Shown piece by piece: positions 8,256 through 16,473 of a stretch of DNA of 48,237 nt. The position numbers and the translations under genes were made by a program. The stretch's first letter is position 1. Every line of letters starts with the position of its first letter. The stretch lies in contig NZ_JFHR01000043.1 of the NCBI RefSeq assembly GCF_000722875.1, positions 1-48,237 of the forward strand. The letters are read 5' to 3'. A model generated the notes under the pieces. That model was given only the letters and a program-made list of their open reading frames with translations. It had not been told where the DNA came from and searched no databases. The stretch is from Sphingobium chlorophenolicum (GTDB lineage: Bacteria; Pseudomonadota; Alphaproteobacteria; Sphingomonadales; Sphingomonadaceae).

Positions 8256-10805
8256 ATGCTCAAGATGAGGGCGAGAACGGCTGGGACGAGAACGGCGGGC
8301 CCCGTCGCGAAGAAGGGGGCGGATAACCGGCCGGGCGCATTTATCCCGACCCGTGCCCTTGCCCGGCTGCGTCAGGGGAAGGCGGCCGTCACCATCCTGT
8401 CCGCGCCACCGGGTTACGGCAAGACGACGCTGCTGAGCGCCCATGCCCATGATGTCGCATCGGCGGGCGGCATCGTCGGCTGGCATCCGCTGGACCGCAT
8501 GGTCGCGGGTTCGCCGCTGGCCGACGATTCCGACATCATCCTCATCGACGACGCGCATGACGCCGATCCGCGAAAGTTCGCCCGGCTCATCCGCACCATC
8601 ACCTCCAGCGACGCGGCGCAACGGTTCGTCATCGCCACGCGGACGCTGCCCGACATGGACTGGATCGCGCTCGTCGCCAGGGGCCGGGTCGAGATAATCG
8701 ACGTGGAGACGCTGGCGTTGGACGAGGGCGAAGTCGCCGCGATGCTGACGCTCTATGCCGGGCAGGCGCCCAGCATGGAGCAGGCCCGCAAAGTGTCCCA
8801 GTGGATCGAGGGCTGGCCCATCGCCGCGCAATGTTACGGCATGTTGGCGCGCCGTCGCGGCGGATGGTCGAAAGTCGACATTCGCGAGATTTATCCGCGA
8901 GAAGATCTCGGCCAATATCTGAACGAGAGCATCTATGTCGAACTGGACGACGCCATGCGGCGGTTCCTCTTCGACCTTGCGGACCTTGGGCGCTTTTCGC
9001 CCGCCATGCTGATAGAGGTGATGGGGCCGTCCGCCGAATTGCTGTTGCAGCGCGCCCGGCTTGAAAATGTGATGATCGTTCCGGCGGGAGGGGGGGACTG
9101 GCTGCGGCTCCACGGCGTGTTCCAGAAATTCCTCGACAGCCGGAAGCGTCAGGCGGGCGCGGGCAAAAGCATCACCCTGCTGCGCGCCGCTTCGGCCTGG
9201 TGCGAGCGTGAGGGCGCGGTCTGCGAGGCGGTGGATTACGCCCTGGAAGCAGGCGATTTCGACCGCGCGCAGGAAATGGTCGTCGATAACGCCGCCGCCA
9301 TCGTCCACGGGCTGGGCGAATTGCCCAGGATGCTCGCCTGGACGGAGCGACTGGAACGGGCGGGGCAGGCGATTTCCGTCCCGTTGCGCCTCTGGAAAAT
9401 CTGGGCGCTCATTCTGGCGCAGCAGATCGACGCGGCATGCGCCGAACTCGAAATCCTCGATCTGGAGATGCCTGAGAGCGCGCCCGCCGCATGGCGCGCC
9501 CATCGCGACCGGCTGCGGGTCAGTCTGGCGGCGCGGGGGGACGATGTGCCGCAGCTTGTCGAACTGGCCGATGCGTGGATGTCGCGATGGGAACATGTCG
9601 ACCCGTTTCACACGGCGGCGGTCTATGTCGTTCGGTCGCTGGCGCATCATCAGTCCGGCGACCGCCATGCCGCCCGGCGGGACATGCTGGTCGCCCGCCA
9701 GCAAGCGGGCGAAGGCGGCGGCGCCTATGGCCAGCTATGGGTCGCCAAGGCGGACGCCTATATCGAACTGCTGGGCGGACGGGCAACGCGAGCGCGGGAA
9801 ATCATCCTGTTCGCGCTGGAAAAGGCGCAGGAGCTGGAGAGGGTCGCGGCCTCCACGATCGGCACGGTCCACCTGCTGGCGGCCCGGATTCTGGTCGAAA
9901 CGGGGGAGAGTGGTCTTGCCCGCGAGCATTTGGCGGCGGGCCATCTGCACGCGGGTGACAATGGCCTGATCGAAACCCATGTCGCGGCGCTGGAGGCCGC
10001 GATGCTTCTGGCCGAAGAGTCCGATGGCGTCGACGCGGCCCTCTGCGAAACGCAGCACCGGCTGGTGCGCGGCCTGCGCTACGCCGCAAGGGCCGATCTG
10101 ATGGCGATCGGCCTACAGCTTCGACATGGCCGGTCGGATGAGGCCCATGACGATTTCCATGCCGCTTTCGCGCGATGCAACGACGAATGGCTGCATGTCG
10201 CGACAGGCCGGAACATACCCTGCTGGATGGCGCATGAGGTTGATCAATCCCATGCCTGGGTCATGCTGAGCCGGGGGGAGGCGCAGCAGGCGTCGGCGAT
10301 CGTGGCGCGGCTGCTGCCGTCGGCGGAAACCGCCGGGCGGGCGCGCGATCATGTCGCCCTGCTGATGCTGGCGGCGACATGTTCGCTCCATCTGGGCAAG
10401 GCGGGGGATGCCAGACGCAGCCTGGAGCGGGCCTTGCGCATCGCGGGCGACCGGGGTTTCTGCCGGACGGCGGTCGATTGCGGGTGGGGCCTGACATCGC
10501 TGCTGTCGGAGCCGGACCTGCTGTCCGCCGCTCACGGGCCTGCGGCGGAAGTGCTGGGGCGTTTGCGGTCGCGCTATGGCATATGCGCGGACACGGCAGG
10601 CGATCAGCCGGTCGACCCCCTCACGGCGCGGGAGCTGGAGGTTCTGGTCCTGCTCGACAGCGGGCTGACGAGCCAGGCCATCGCCGACCATATCGACCTC
10701 AGCCTGTCGACGACGAAGTGGCATATCCAGAATATCTACAACAAGCTGGGCGTGCGCAACCGGTCGGGCGCGCTTTCACGCGCCCGACGACTGGCGATGC
10801 TGTAG
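8256..10805 (+). CDS. Large LuxR-family (MalT/LAL-type) ATP-binding transcriptional activator
   Basis: This 849-residue protein has the MalT-like architecture. An N-terminal STAND-type NTPase has Walker A PPGYGKTT (about residues 51-58) and Walker B IILIDD (94-99). A long helical repeat region (about 300-770) follows, then a C-terminal LuxR helix-turn-helix (LTARELEVLVLLDSG through NIYNKLGVRNR, about 785-840). There is no acyl-homoserine-lactone-binding domain, so it is not a quorum sensor. Family members are ATP-dependent activators triggered by small inducers; in actinobacteria and sphingomonads they often sit beside terpene, steroid or cyclic-alcohol catabolism. It follows the TetR gene by 21 bases. 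Which promoters it activates is unknown; the divergent operons on both sides are candidates. Confidence 0.9.
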   Translation: MLKMRARTAGTRTAGPVAKKGADNRPGAFIPTRALARLRQGKAAVTILSAPPGYGKTTLLSAHAHDVASAGGIVGWHPLDRMVAGSPLADDSDIILIDDAHDADPRKFARLIRTITSSDAAQRFVIATRTLPDMDWIALVARGRVEIIDVETLALDEGEVAAMLTLYAGQAPSMEQARKVSQWIEGWPIAAQCYGMLARRRGGWSKVDIREIYPREDLGQYLNESIYVELDDAMRRFLFDLADLGRFSPAMLIEVMGPSAELLLQRARLENVMIVPAGGGDWLRLHGVFQKFLDSRKRQAGAGKSITLLRAASAWCEREGAVCEAVDYALEAGDFDRAQEMVVDNAAAIVHGLGELPRMLAWTERLERAGQAISVPLRLWKIWALILAQQIDAACAELEILDLEMPESAPAAWRAHRDRLRVSLAARGDDVPQLVELADAWMSRWEHVDPFHTAAVYVVRSLAHHQSGDRHAARRDMLVARQQAGEGGGAYGQLWVAKADAYIELLGGRATRAREIILFALEKAQELERVAASTIGTVHLLAARILVETGESGLAREHLAAGHLHAGDNGLIETHVAALEAAMLLAEESDGVDAALCETQHRLVRGLRYAARADLMAIGLQLRHGRSDEAHDDFHAAFARCNDEWLHVATGRNIPCWMAHEVDQSHAWVMLSRGEAQQASAIVARLLPSAETAGRARDHVALLMLAATCSLHLGKAGDARRSLERALRIAGDRGFCRTAVDCGWGLTSLLSEPDLLSAAHGPAAEVLGRLRSRYGICADTAGDQPVDPLTARELEVLVLLDSGLTSQAIADHIDLSLSTTKWHIQNIYNKLGVRNRSGALSRARRLAML

Positions 10806-10817
10806 GGATCGGGCTTG

Positions 10818-10963
10818 GGCCGCGTGGGCAATTCGGAATGTCGGGGGATTGGCGTTCCCGGACATCAATTCCTCCCCATCTCTCGATGGGGAGGAATAGG
10901 ATAGGTCCGCCCTCCACCCAAATCACTCAGCCCTGCGAGTCTCGAATTTGTCCCCGCCGCCTA
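10818..10963. repeat. MITE-like intergenic element, copy 1
   Basis: The left end GGCCGCGTGGGCAATTC (10818-10834) and the right end GAATTTGTCCCCGCCGCC (10944-10961) are imperfect terminal inverted repeats. Inside lies CCTCCCCATC...GATGGGGAGG and a block GGAATAGGATAGGTCCGC that recurs almost unchanged in copy 4 (near 40980). The TAG of the enoyl-CoA hydratase stop (10963-10961, minus strand) is the outer edge of the right terminal repeat. It fills the gap between the convergent LuxR and hydratase genes. Confidence 0.7.
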
Positions 10964-11734
10964 TCGGCCCGTCCAGCGCGGCGCGCGCTTCTCCACGAAG
11001 GCGCGGGGGCCTTCCCGATAATCCTCGGTAAGCGCAAGCCGCGTGCCCAATGCGTCCGAAGCCGCCTCCAGTTCTTTCTCCGAAAGGTTGTATGCGTCGC
11101 GAGCGATCACCAGGCTCTCGCGCACCGCGATCGGCGCATTGGCCGCGATGATCTCCGCCAGCGCCAGCGCCTGTGTCACCACCTCGCCCTTCGGAACGAC
11201 CCGATTGATCAGCCCGAACCCCAATGCGCGATCCGCGCTGAGCGGCTCGCCCGTCGCGATCAGTTCCAACGCGACCGCGCGCGGCAGGCCCCGCGGCAGC
11301 CGGTAGAGACCGCCCGCCAGCGCAGCCAGTCCGCGCTTCACCTCCGGCAGGCCGAAGCTCGCATCCTCGGATACCACTGACATGTCGCAGGCCAGAAGAA
11401 TCTCCGTGCCCCCGGCCAGCGCCGCGCCATTCACCGCCGCGATCCAGGGCTTTTGCCGCGCAGCCCTGACGAAGCCCGCAAAGCCGCCGTCGCGGGTGAC
11501 GAGATCACCCACCCGACCGGCGGAGATTTCCTTCAGGTCCGCACCCGCGCAGAAGGCCCTGTCGCCCGCGCCCGTCAGCACGACGCAGCGTATATCGTCG
11601 TTCGCCTCGGTTTCGATGACCGCCTGCTCCAACCCCCGCGCCACCGCGCCGTTGATGGCGTTGCGGGCGTCCGGCCGATTGATCGTGACCAGCGCCACAT
11701 GCGCGACAGGATGTTCGATGAGGATGTCGCTCAA
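10961..11734 (-). CDS. Enoyl-CoA hydratase/isomerase (crotonase superfamily)
   Basis: This crotonase of about 257 residues has both glutamates used by true hydratases: GGTEILLACDM and FGLPEVKRG. It also has the CoA-binding ADLKEIS segment. It would add water across a 2-enoyl-CoA, or act as an isomerase or ring hydrolase of the same fold. The likely start is TTG at 11734, six bases after GGAG, with the TTGA overlapping the stop of the thiolase-like gene; a GTG at 11746 is possible but abuts its GGAG. It is the last gene of a tightly overlapping three-gene operon after the CoA-transferase and the thiolase-like gene. Its stop codon is the edge of a repeat element. Confidence 0.92.
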   Translation of the reverse strand: MSDILIEHPVAHVALVTINRPDARNAINGAVARGLEQAVIETEANDDIRCVVLTGAGDRAFCAGADLKEISAGRVGDLVTRDGGFAGFVRAARQKPWIAAVNGAALAGGTEILLACDMSVVSEDASFGLPEVKRGLAALAGGLYRLPRGLPRAVALELIATGEPLSADRALGFGLINRVVPKGEVVTQALALAEIIAANAPIAVRESLVIARDAYNLSEKELEAASDALGTRLALTEDYREGPRAFVEKRAPRWTGR

Positions 11735-13212
11735 GAAAGTCTCCACTCCAATAGTCCGTCATCGGCCGTCGTGACGATGCCGCGTTCGCCGACCGGCGAG
11801 CGCGCCGGGTCCGTCAGGCGTGCGATGGTCACCGCATCGTCGGCGGGAACCCGTGCCATCGTGCGGCATCCCTCAGGCGTCCGCAAGATCGCGATGGCGC
11901 GGTCGACGGCATTTTCGCGGCCATAGATGACGGTGAAGCTTTCGACCGTGGCGTCGCCGTCATGACGGTCCACGACGATAGGCACAGGCCCGCGAAGCGC
12001 ATCGGCCCTGCCGTCGACGCGATAGTCGGAGGACAGCGGCTCCGCCCCCGGCGCCGCGGACAGGACCAGCGCGTGATGCTTCGTCACGAAATCGCCCTGA
12101 CCGTAGAGCAATCCGCTGCCGCTTCCTTCCCTCAGGCGGCGGACCATCGCGCAGGTCGCGTGCAGCATATAATTGTTGAACGGCCCCCCGAAGAAGGTGA
12201 GGCCCCCCGCGACGGTCGGCGTGAAGCCGTCGGGCAGGCCAAGGGTGCGCCGCGCCATTTTGGGGACGCAGGGGAAGCAGCTATAGAGTTCGAGATGATC
12301 GAACGGCGCGCCGTTGATCGCGGCGGCCGCCTGAAGCACGGCCTGTTGCGATGGCGACGAATGATAGCAATCGCGGTCCAGATAATCCTCCGGCTCCTTC
12401 GATGCCGCTCCGCCCATGATGTGGATCATGGCATCGGCGGCTATGCCCATCGCATGCGCCTCAGCCTCCGACATCAGCAGGACGGCGGCGCCTTGGTTCA
12501 CGCTGGGATTGGCGACCATCAGCTTTGGATAGGGCCAGGCGACCAGCGGATTGTCGCGTGAGACCGTTTCGATCTCCGCAGGGGTGAAGGGGCGCTGCAT
12601 CCAGCCATGGGGATTGTCCGCCGCAACCGCCGAATAGCGGGACCATAGCCGCGCGGACTCGGTTTGCGCTTCGCCCGGCGTCATGCCCCAGGCATGCAAT
12701 GCGGCGTTCTCGAACAGGGGATAGATATAGGTCGGCTGCGCAATCCCGTGGGCGCGGCCCATTGCAGACAGCATCTCCTCCACCCGCCAGGGATGTTCCA
12801 CGGCGGGGGCCTTCGCGGGCCAGGGCAATGCGACGCCAGCCTTGCGCGCCTTCCGGACGGTGCTTCGCGCCTCTCCCCCGCAGACGAGCGCGATCCGCGA
12901 TTCCCCGCTCGCGATCCGAAGCGCGGCGTCGTGCATGATCCTGAGCGGACTTTCGCCGCCTCCCGGATGGTAGGCCGCCCTGGCTGGATCGATGCCAAGA
13001 CGCTCGCAAAGCCTGCGCGCCGTGTCCTCATATCGCCATGTGATCTGGTGGACCACCTCAACGGCGTCGATGCGGTCCAGAATGCGCGCCCCGCTGTCCG
13101 CCTCGGCGCGCCGGGCGGCGGCGGCCATCAGGTCCAGCGGGTCCAGCCCCAGCGAAGGATCATCGGGCCGGTCCTTGATCTCACCGATGCCGACGATGAC
13201 GACATTGGTCAT
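11731..13212 (-). CDS. Thiolase-like protein (acetyl-CoA acetyltransferase superfamily), atypical active site
   Basis: This 493-residue protein has a thiolase-type N-terminus (VIVGIGEIKDR) and overall layout, and is about 100 residues longer than classical thiolases through a C-terminal extension. In place of the usual CSSG nucleophile loop it has LVCGGEARST, and the usual GHPxGxSG and C-terminal CxG loops are replaced by FFGGPFNNYML and YGQGDF. This places it with thiolase-like proteins whose chemistry may be retro-aldol or non-canonical rather than ordinary thiolysis. Its ATG overlaps the CoA-transferase stop (ATGA), and its own stop overlaps the hydratase start. The context suggests cleavage of a CoA-linked ring fragment. 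Confidence 0.85.
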   Translation of the reverse strand: MTNVVIVGIGEIKDRPDDPSLGLDPLDLMAAAARRAEADSGARILDRIDAVEVVHQITWRYEDTARRLCERLGIDPARAAYHPGGGESPLRIMHDAALRIASGESRIALVCGGEARSTVRKARKAGVALPWPAKAPAVEHPWRVEEMLSAMGRAHGIAQPTYIYPLFENAALHAWGMTPGEAQTESARLWSRYSAVAADNPHGWMQRPFTPAEIETVSRDNPLVAWPYPKLMVANPSVNQGAAVLLMSEAEAHAMGIAADAMIHIMGGAASKEPEDYLDRDCYHSSPSQQAVLQAAAAINGAPFDHLELYSCFPCVPKMARRTLGLPDGFTPTVAGGLTFFGGPFNNYMLHATCAMVRRLREGSGSGLLYGQGDFVTKHHALVLSAAPGAEPLSSDYRVDGRADALRGPVPIVVDRHDGDATVESFTVIYGRENAVDRAIAILRTPEGCRTMARVPADDAVTIARLTDPARSPVGERGIVTTADDGLLEWRLS

Positions 13213-14426
13213 GCGGACGCATCCCGCGCTTCGCCAAGGCCGATGGCGGCAAGGATTTCGTCGGTATGTTCCCCCACGCGCGGGGGATCGCGCCGGACGG
13301 AGGCTGGCGTCTCGCTGAACCGCACCGGATGCCGAAGGGAGATGTAGGGGCCTTCGCTGGCATGGTCGCGCTTCTCGAAAAAGCCCACCGCGTTGAGATG
13401 CTCGTCCTGGAGCACCTCATCCAGCCGATTGACCTTCATGCACGGCACATTGCGTTCCGTCAGCGCGGCCACCCATTCGGCCGTTGTCTTCGTCTTCGCG
13501 ACTTCCTCGATCATCGCATAGATTTCCCGGATATTCTCCGTGCGCAACGAATAAGTCGCATAGCGGGGATTTTTCGTGAATGTCCCCGGCGGCAGGCCGC
13601 CAATCTCGAAGAAATCGTCCCACTGGGAGTCGGTATAGGGCAGGATCGCCAGATGGCCGTCTTTGGTCGCATAGGGTTTTCTGTTGGGGTTGAAGACGCG
13701 GCTATAGCCATAATCCCCGGTCGGCGGATCGAATGTGTGACCGTAGAGATTTTCGCTCATGTTGAAATAGCTGAAACATTCGAACATCGGCACTTCGACG
13801 AACTGGCCCCGGCCGGACCGCTGCCGGTGGAACAGGGCGGCCATCGTCGCATAGGCGGCGAACAGTCCGGATGATTTGTCGGCGATCAGGGATGGCTGAT
13901 AGCGCGGCGCGGGATCGCCGTCGACGCGGCTCAGAAGGTCGGTTCCCCCGGCGGCGGCCTGAATCAGGTCGTCATAGGCCTGCTTTTCGGCATAGGGGCC
14001 GTCCGATCCATAGCCGGAACAATGGACGTAGACGATGTCGGGCTTCAGCGCCTTCACCGCTTCATAATCGAAGCCCAGCTTGTGGAGGCCGTTCATCCTG
14101 ACATTGGTGATGAAGATGTCCGCCTCCGCGATCAGCCGGCGCAACGCTTCCCGTCCGGCCTCCTGCTTCAGGTCCAGCAGCGCGGACCGCTTGTTGCGGT
14201 TGAAATGCATGAAGATCGGCCCCATCGCCGGGCTGTTCGCGGGCTTGCCGGTATAGCGGAAGATATCGCCGCCATTGTCCGGTCGCGTGCCCGGCGCCTC
14301 CACCTTGATGACGTCGGCGCCCAGGTCGCCCAGGATCTGCGAGCTGTAGGCGCCGAACAATACGCTGGTCATATCGACCACGCGAATACCGTCCAGCGCG
14401 CCGGGTTGAGCAATGGGAGGGATCAA
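13209..14426 (-). CDS. CaiB/BaiF family (class III) CoA-transferase
   Basis: This 405-residue protein opens with GIRVVDMTSVLFGAYSSQILGD and LGADVIKVEAPG, the diagnostic N-terminus of class III CoA-transferases. It continues through FIHFNRNKRS-like and GRGQFVEVPMFEC segments of that family. Such enzymes move CoA between an acyl-CoA donor and a carboxylic acid without ATP. It begins with TTG after GAGG at good spacing, and its stop overlaps the next gene by ATGA. It heads the CoA-transferase/thiolase-like/hydratase operon, divergent from an acyl-CoA synthetase. Both could activate pathway acids: the synthetase would prime the cycle and the transferase recycle CoA (inference). Confidence 0.92.
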   Translation of the reverse strand: MIPPIAQPGALDGIRVVDMTSVLFGAYSSQILGDLGADVIKVEAPGTRPDNGGDIFRYTGKPANSPAMGPIFMHFNRNKRSALLDLKQEAGREALRRLIAEADIFITNVRMNGLHKLGFDYEAVKALKPDIVYVHCSGYGSDGPYAEKQAYDDLIQAAAGGTDLLSRVDGDPAPRYQPSLIADKSSGLFAAYATMAALFHRQRSGRGQFVEVPMFECFSYFNMSENLYGHTFDPPTGDYGYSRVFNPNRKPYATKDGHLAILPYTDSQWDDFFEIGGLPPGTFTKNPRYATYSLRTENIREIYAMIEEVAKTKTTAEWVAALTERNVPCMKVNRLDEVLQDEHLNAVGFFEKRDHASEGPYISLRHPVRFSETPASVRRDPPRVGEHTDEILAAIGLGEARDASA

Positions 14427-14562
14427 GACGACCTCGATTGTTGGTTCCTTCGTTCCCGCCCTTATCTAAACCCGTCGATCGCGCCGCGACCCCGCAAAAG
14501 GGATGGGTCGGCGCAGTAGGCGGCAAAAAGGCAATAACCGCTCCCATCCTTTCGAGGGGGCC

Positions 14563-14577
14563 GTTCCGCAACGGAAC
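14563..14577. promoter_or_regulatory. Perfect inverted repeat GTTCCG-CAA-CGGAAC in divergent promoter region
   Basis: GTTCCG (14563-14568) and CGGAAC (14572-14577) form a perfect inverted repeat with a 3-nt centre, 43 bases before the acyl-CoA synthetase start. It lies inside the 193-base spacer to the divergent CoA-transferase. Size and position fit an operator for one of the neighbouring regulators; which one cannot be told. Confidence 0.4.
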
Positions 14578-14619
14578 CCACCATATGGGGCTGCACAGAA
14601 CAGCCACTGGGGAGCGACG

Positions 14620-16473
14620 ATGGCGGGAGGCCCGACACTGGAGGAAGTCAGCGCGAGCTTCGCGGCGGCGCAGCTTCGCGACCTGCCCGGCGTCAGCATC
14701 TACGACGCGATCCGTCGGCAGGCGGAACGATTTCCGCAAAAGCTGGCGGTGATCGACCTTCCGGATGCGCGGATCGACACGGTCGCCGCGACCATCACCT
14801 ATCAGGCGCTGCACGCGGCCATCGTGCAGGCCGCCAATCGCATGCTCGCCCTTGGACTGGGAGCGGGCGACAGGATTCTCTACGTCGCGCCAAATTGCCT
14901 TGCCGGTTTGACCGGCTTTTGGGCGGCGCAGTTGCTGGGCGTCGTGGTGCCGGTGAACCCGTTTCTCGATCCCGCCATGATCGGCGATATCGCGCGGGCA
15001 ACGGGCGCGCGCGCCATCATGTCGGCGGGCAGGGAGGGGGCCGACGGCAGCTTCGACCTGGCCCGCTCCCTGATCTCCATCGTTCCGGGTCTGGAATTTC
15101 ATCTCGTCCTGGGCGGCGACGCGGGCGAGAATGCGGTCGATCTCCTCGCGGGTCAGGAGAACCGGTCGGACGACGCCTATCTGGGGCGCCACCCCGGTCT
15201 GGACGACATCGCCGCCTATTTCCCGACGGGCGGGACGACCGGCGCGCCGAAGATCGCCCGGCTGTCGCATCGCAATCTGCTGACAGGCGCCTTCAGCAGC
15301 GCCGTGGCCAGCACGCTGGACCCGGCGCAGGTCGTGCCGCTGGGACTGCCGATGTTCCATGTGGGCGGGGGCGGGATAGCCTCCACCCGGACATTGATGC
15401 TGGGCCAGACGATGGTCATCCTTACCCCGGCCGCGTTCAGGACGCCCGGCCTCGCGGAGAATTTCTGGGCGCTGGCCGACAAATATGCCTTCACCCAATT
15501 CATATCCGTCCCGACCGTCTTCGCCGATCTGCTCGCGACTTACCGGGGCGGCGGGACGACGATCCGCCATTTCATCGCGGGCGCGAGCAAGCTGCCGGCC
15601 AGCCTCTGCAAATCCTACGAAAATCTCTTCGGCAGCGGGATTCACGAGGGCTATGGCATGACGGAGACGTCGGGCTTCTGCTGCGTCAATCCGTCCGCGC
15701 TGCCCGCCCGGCCGGGGAGCGGCGGCATCACATCGCCCTTCTATGATGTCAGGGTCGTCCTGCTCGATGCGCAGGGCCGGTTTGCGCGGGAATGCGAAGC
15801 GGGCGAGACGGGCAATATCGCGATTTCGGGGCCGGGCGTGTTCGAAGGCTATCTGGACGCCAGCCAGGACGCAGGCAAGTTCATAGCCGGAATGCCCGGT
15901 TCGCGCTGGATCGATTCAGGCGATCTGGGGCGTTTCGACGCTGACGGCTATCTGTGGGTCACGGGCCGCGACAAGGATCTGATCATTCGCGGCGGGCATA
16001 ATATCGATCCCGCTCCTATCGAGGAAACGCTGCTGGATCATCCGGACATCGTCGATGCCGCGGCGGTCGGCATGCCCGACGCCAGGGTAGGGGAGATGCC
16101 GGTCGCCTTCGTGCAGCTTGCGGCGGGCGCGCAGTTGGATGAGGCCGCGCTGAAGGCATTCTGCCAGCAGCGATTGCCCGAACGCGCCGGTACGCCGGTC
16201 AGGATATTCGCGCTGGACGCGCTGCCGCGCACGGCGATGCGCAAGATATTCAAGCCCGAATTGCGTCGGCTCGCGGCGCAGGCGGCGGTGACCGCGACCT
16301 TGCACGACATCCCCTCCACCCAGGATTTAGTCTGGAGAGTTCTCAGCGACGATCGCGGTTGCCTGGCGGTGGAGATAAGCGGCGCTCCCTCCGGACCCGA
16401 TACAGTCGCTAAGATCGAAGCTCTGCTTGGTCCGCTGAATCTGAAGATAACTTACCGTGAGACATGTTCATGA
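14620..16473 (+). CDS. AMP-dependent acyl-CoA synthetase/ligase
   Basis: This 617-residue adenylate-forming enzyme has the P-loop FPTGGTTGAPK (about residues 201-211), EGYGMTETSG, the hinge Asp/Arg region DSGDLGRFDADG...GRDKDLI and a late catalytic Lys region (PRTAMRKIFK). It ligates CoA to a carboxylic acid through an acyl-AMP. GGGGAG precedes the ATG at 14620; the longer upstream frame has no such site. An unusual tail of about 60 residues follows the catalytic Lys region (HDIPSTQDLVW onward). Its TGA overlaps the ATG of the second P450 (ATGA), so the two are translationally coupled. It is likely responsible for activating the carboxylate made by the aldehyde dehydrogenase. Confidence 0.93.
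   Translation: MAGGPTLEEVSASFAAAQLRDLPGVSIYDAIRRQAERFPQKLAVIDLPDARIDTVAATITYQALHAAIVQAANRMLALGLGAGDRILYVAPNCLAGLTGFWAAQLLGVVVPVNPFLDPAMIGDIARATGARAIMSAGREGADGSFDLARSLISIVPGLEFHLVLGGDAGENAVDLLAGQENRSDDAYLGRHPGLDDIAAYFPTGGTTGAPKIARLSHRNLLTGAFSSAVASTLDPAQVVPLGLPMFHVGGGGIASTRTLMLGQTMVILTPAAFRTPGLAENFWALADKYAFTQFISVPTVFADLLATYRGGGTTIRHFIAGASKLPASLCKSYENLFGSGIHEGYGMTETSGFCCVNPSALPARPGSGGITSPFYDVRVVLLDAQGRFARECEAGETGNIAISGPGVFEGYLDASQDAGKFIAGMPGSRWIDSGDLGRFDADGYLWVTGRDKDLIIRGGHNIDPAPIEETLLDHPDIVDAAAVGMPDARVGEMPVAFVQLAAGAQLDEAALKAFCQQRLPERAGTPVRIFALDALPRTAMRKIFKPELRRLAAQAAVTATLHDIPSTQDLVWRVLSDDRGCLAVEISGAPSGPDTVAKIEALLGPLNLKITYRETCS

Noticed and set aside
7773..9704. A 643-codon minus-strand frame opposite the TetR and LuxR genes
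   Set aside because: It shows no domain and mirrors the codons of the LuxR protein with its Walker motifs.
8256..10805. Quorum-sensing LuxR receptor
   Set aside because: It has a MalT-type NTPase and a long helical region but no autoinducer-binding domain, and no luxI-type gene is nearby.
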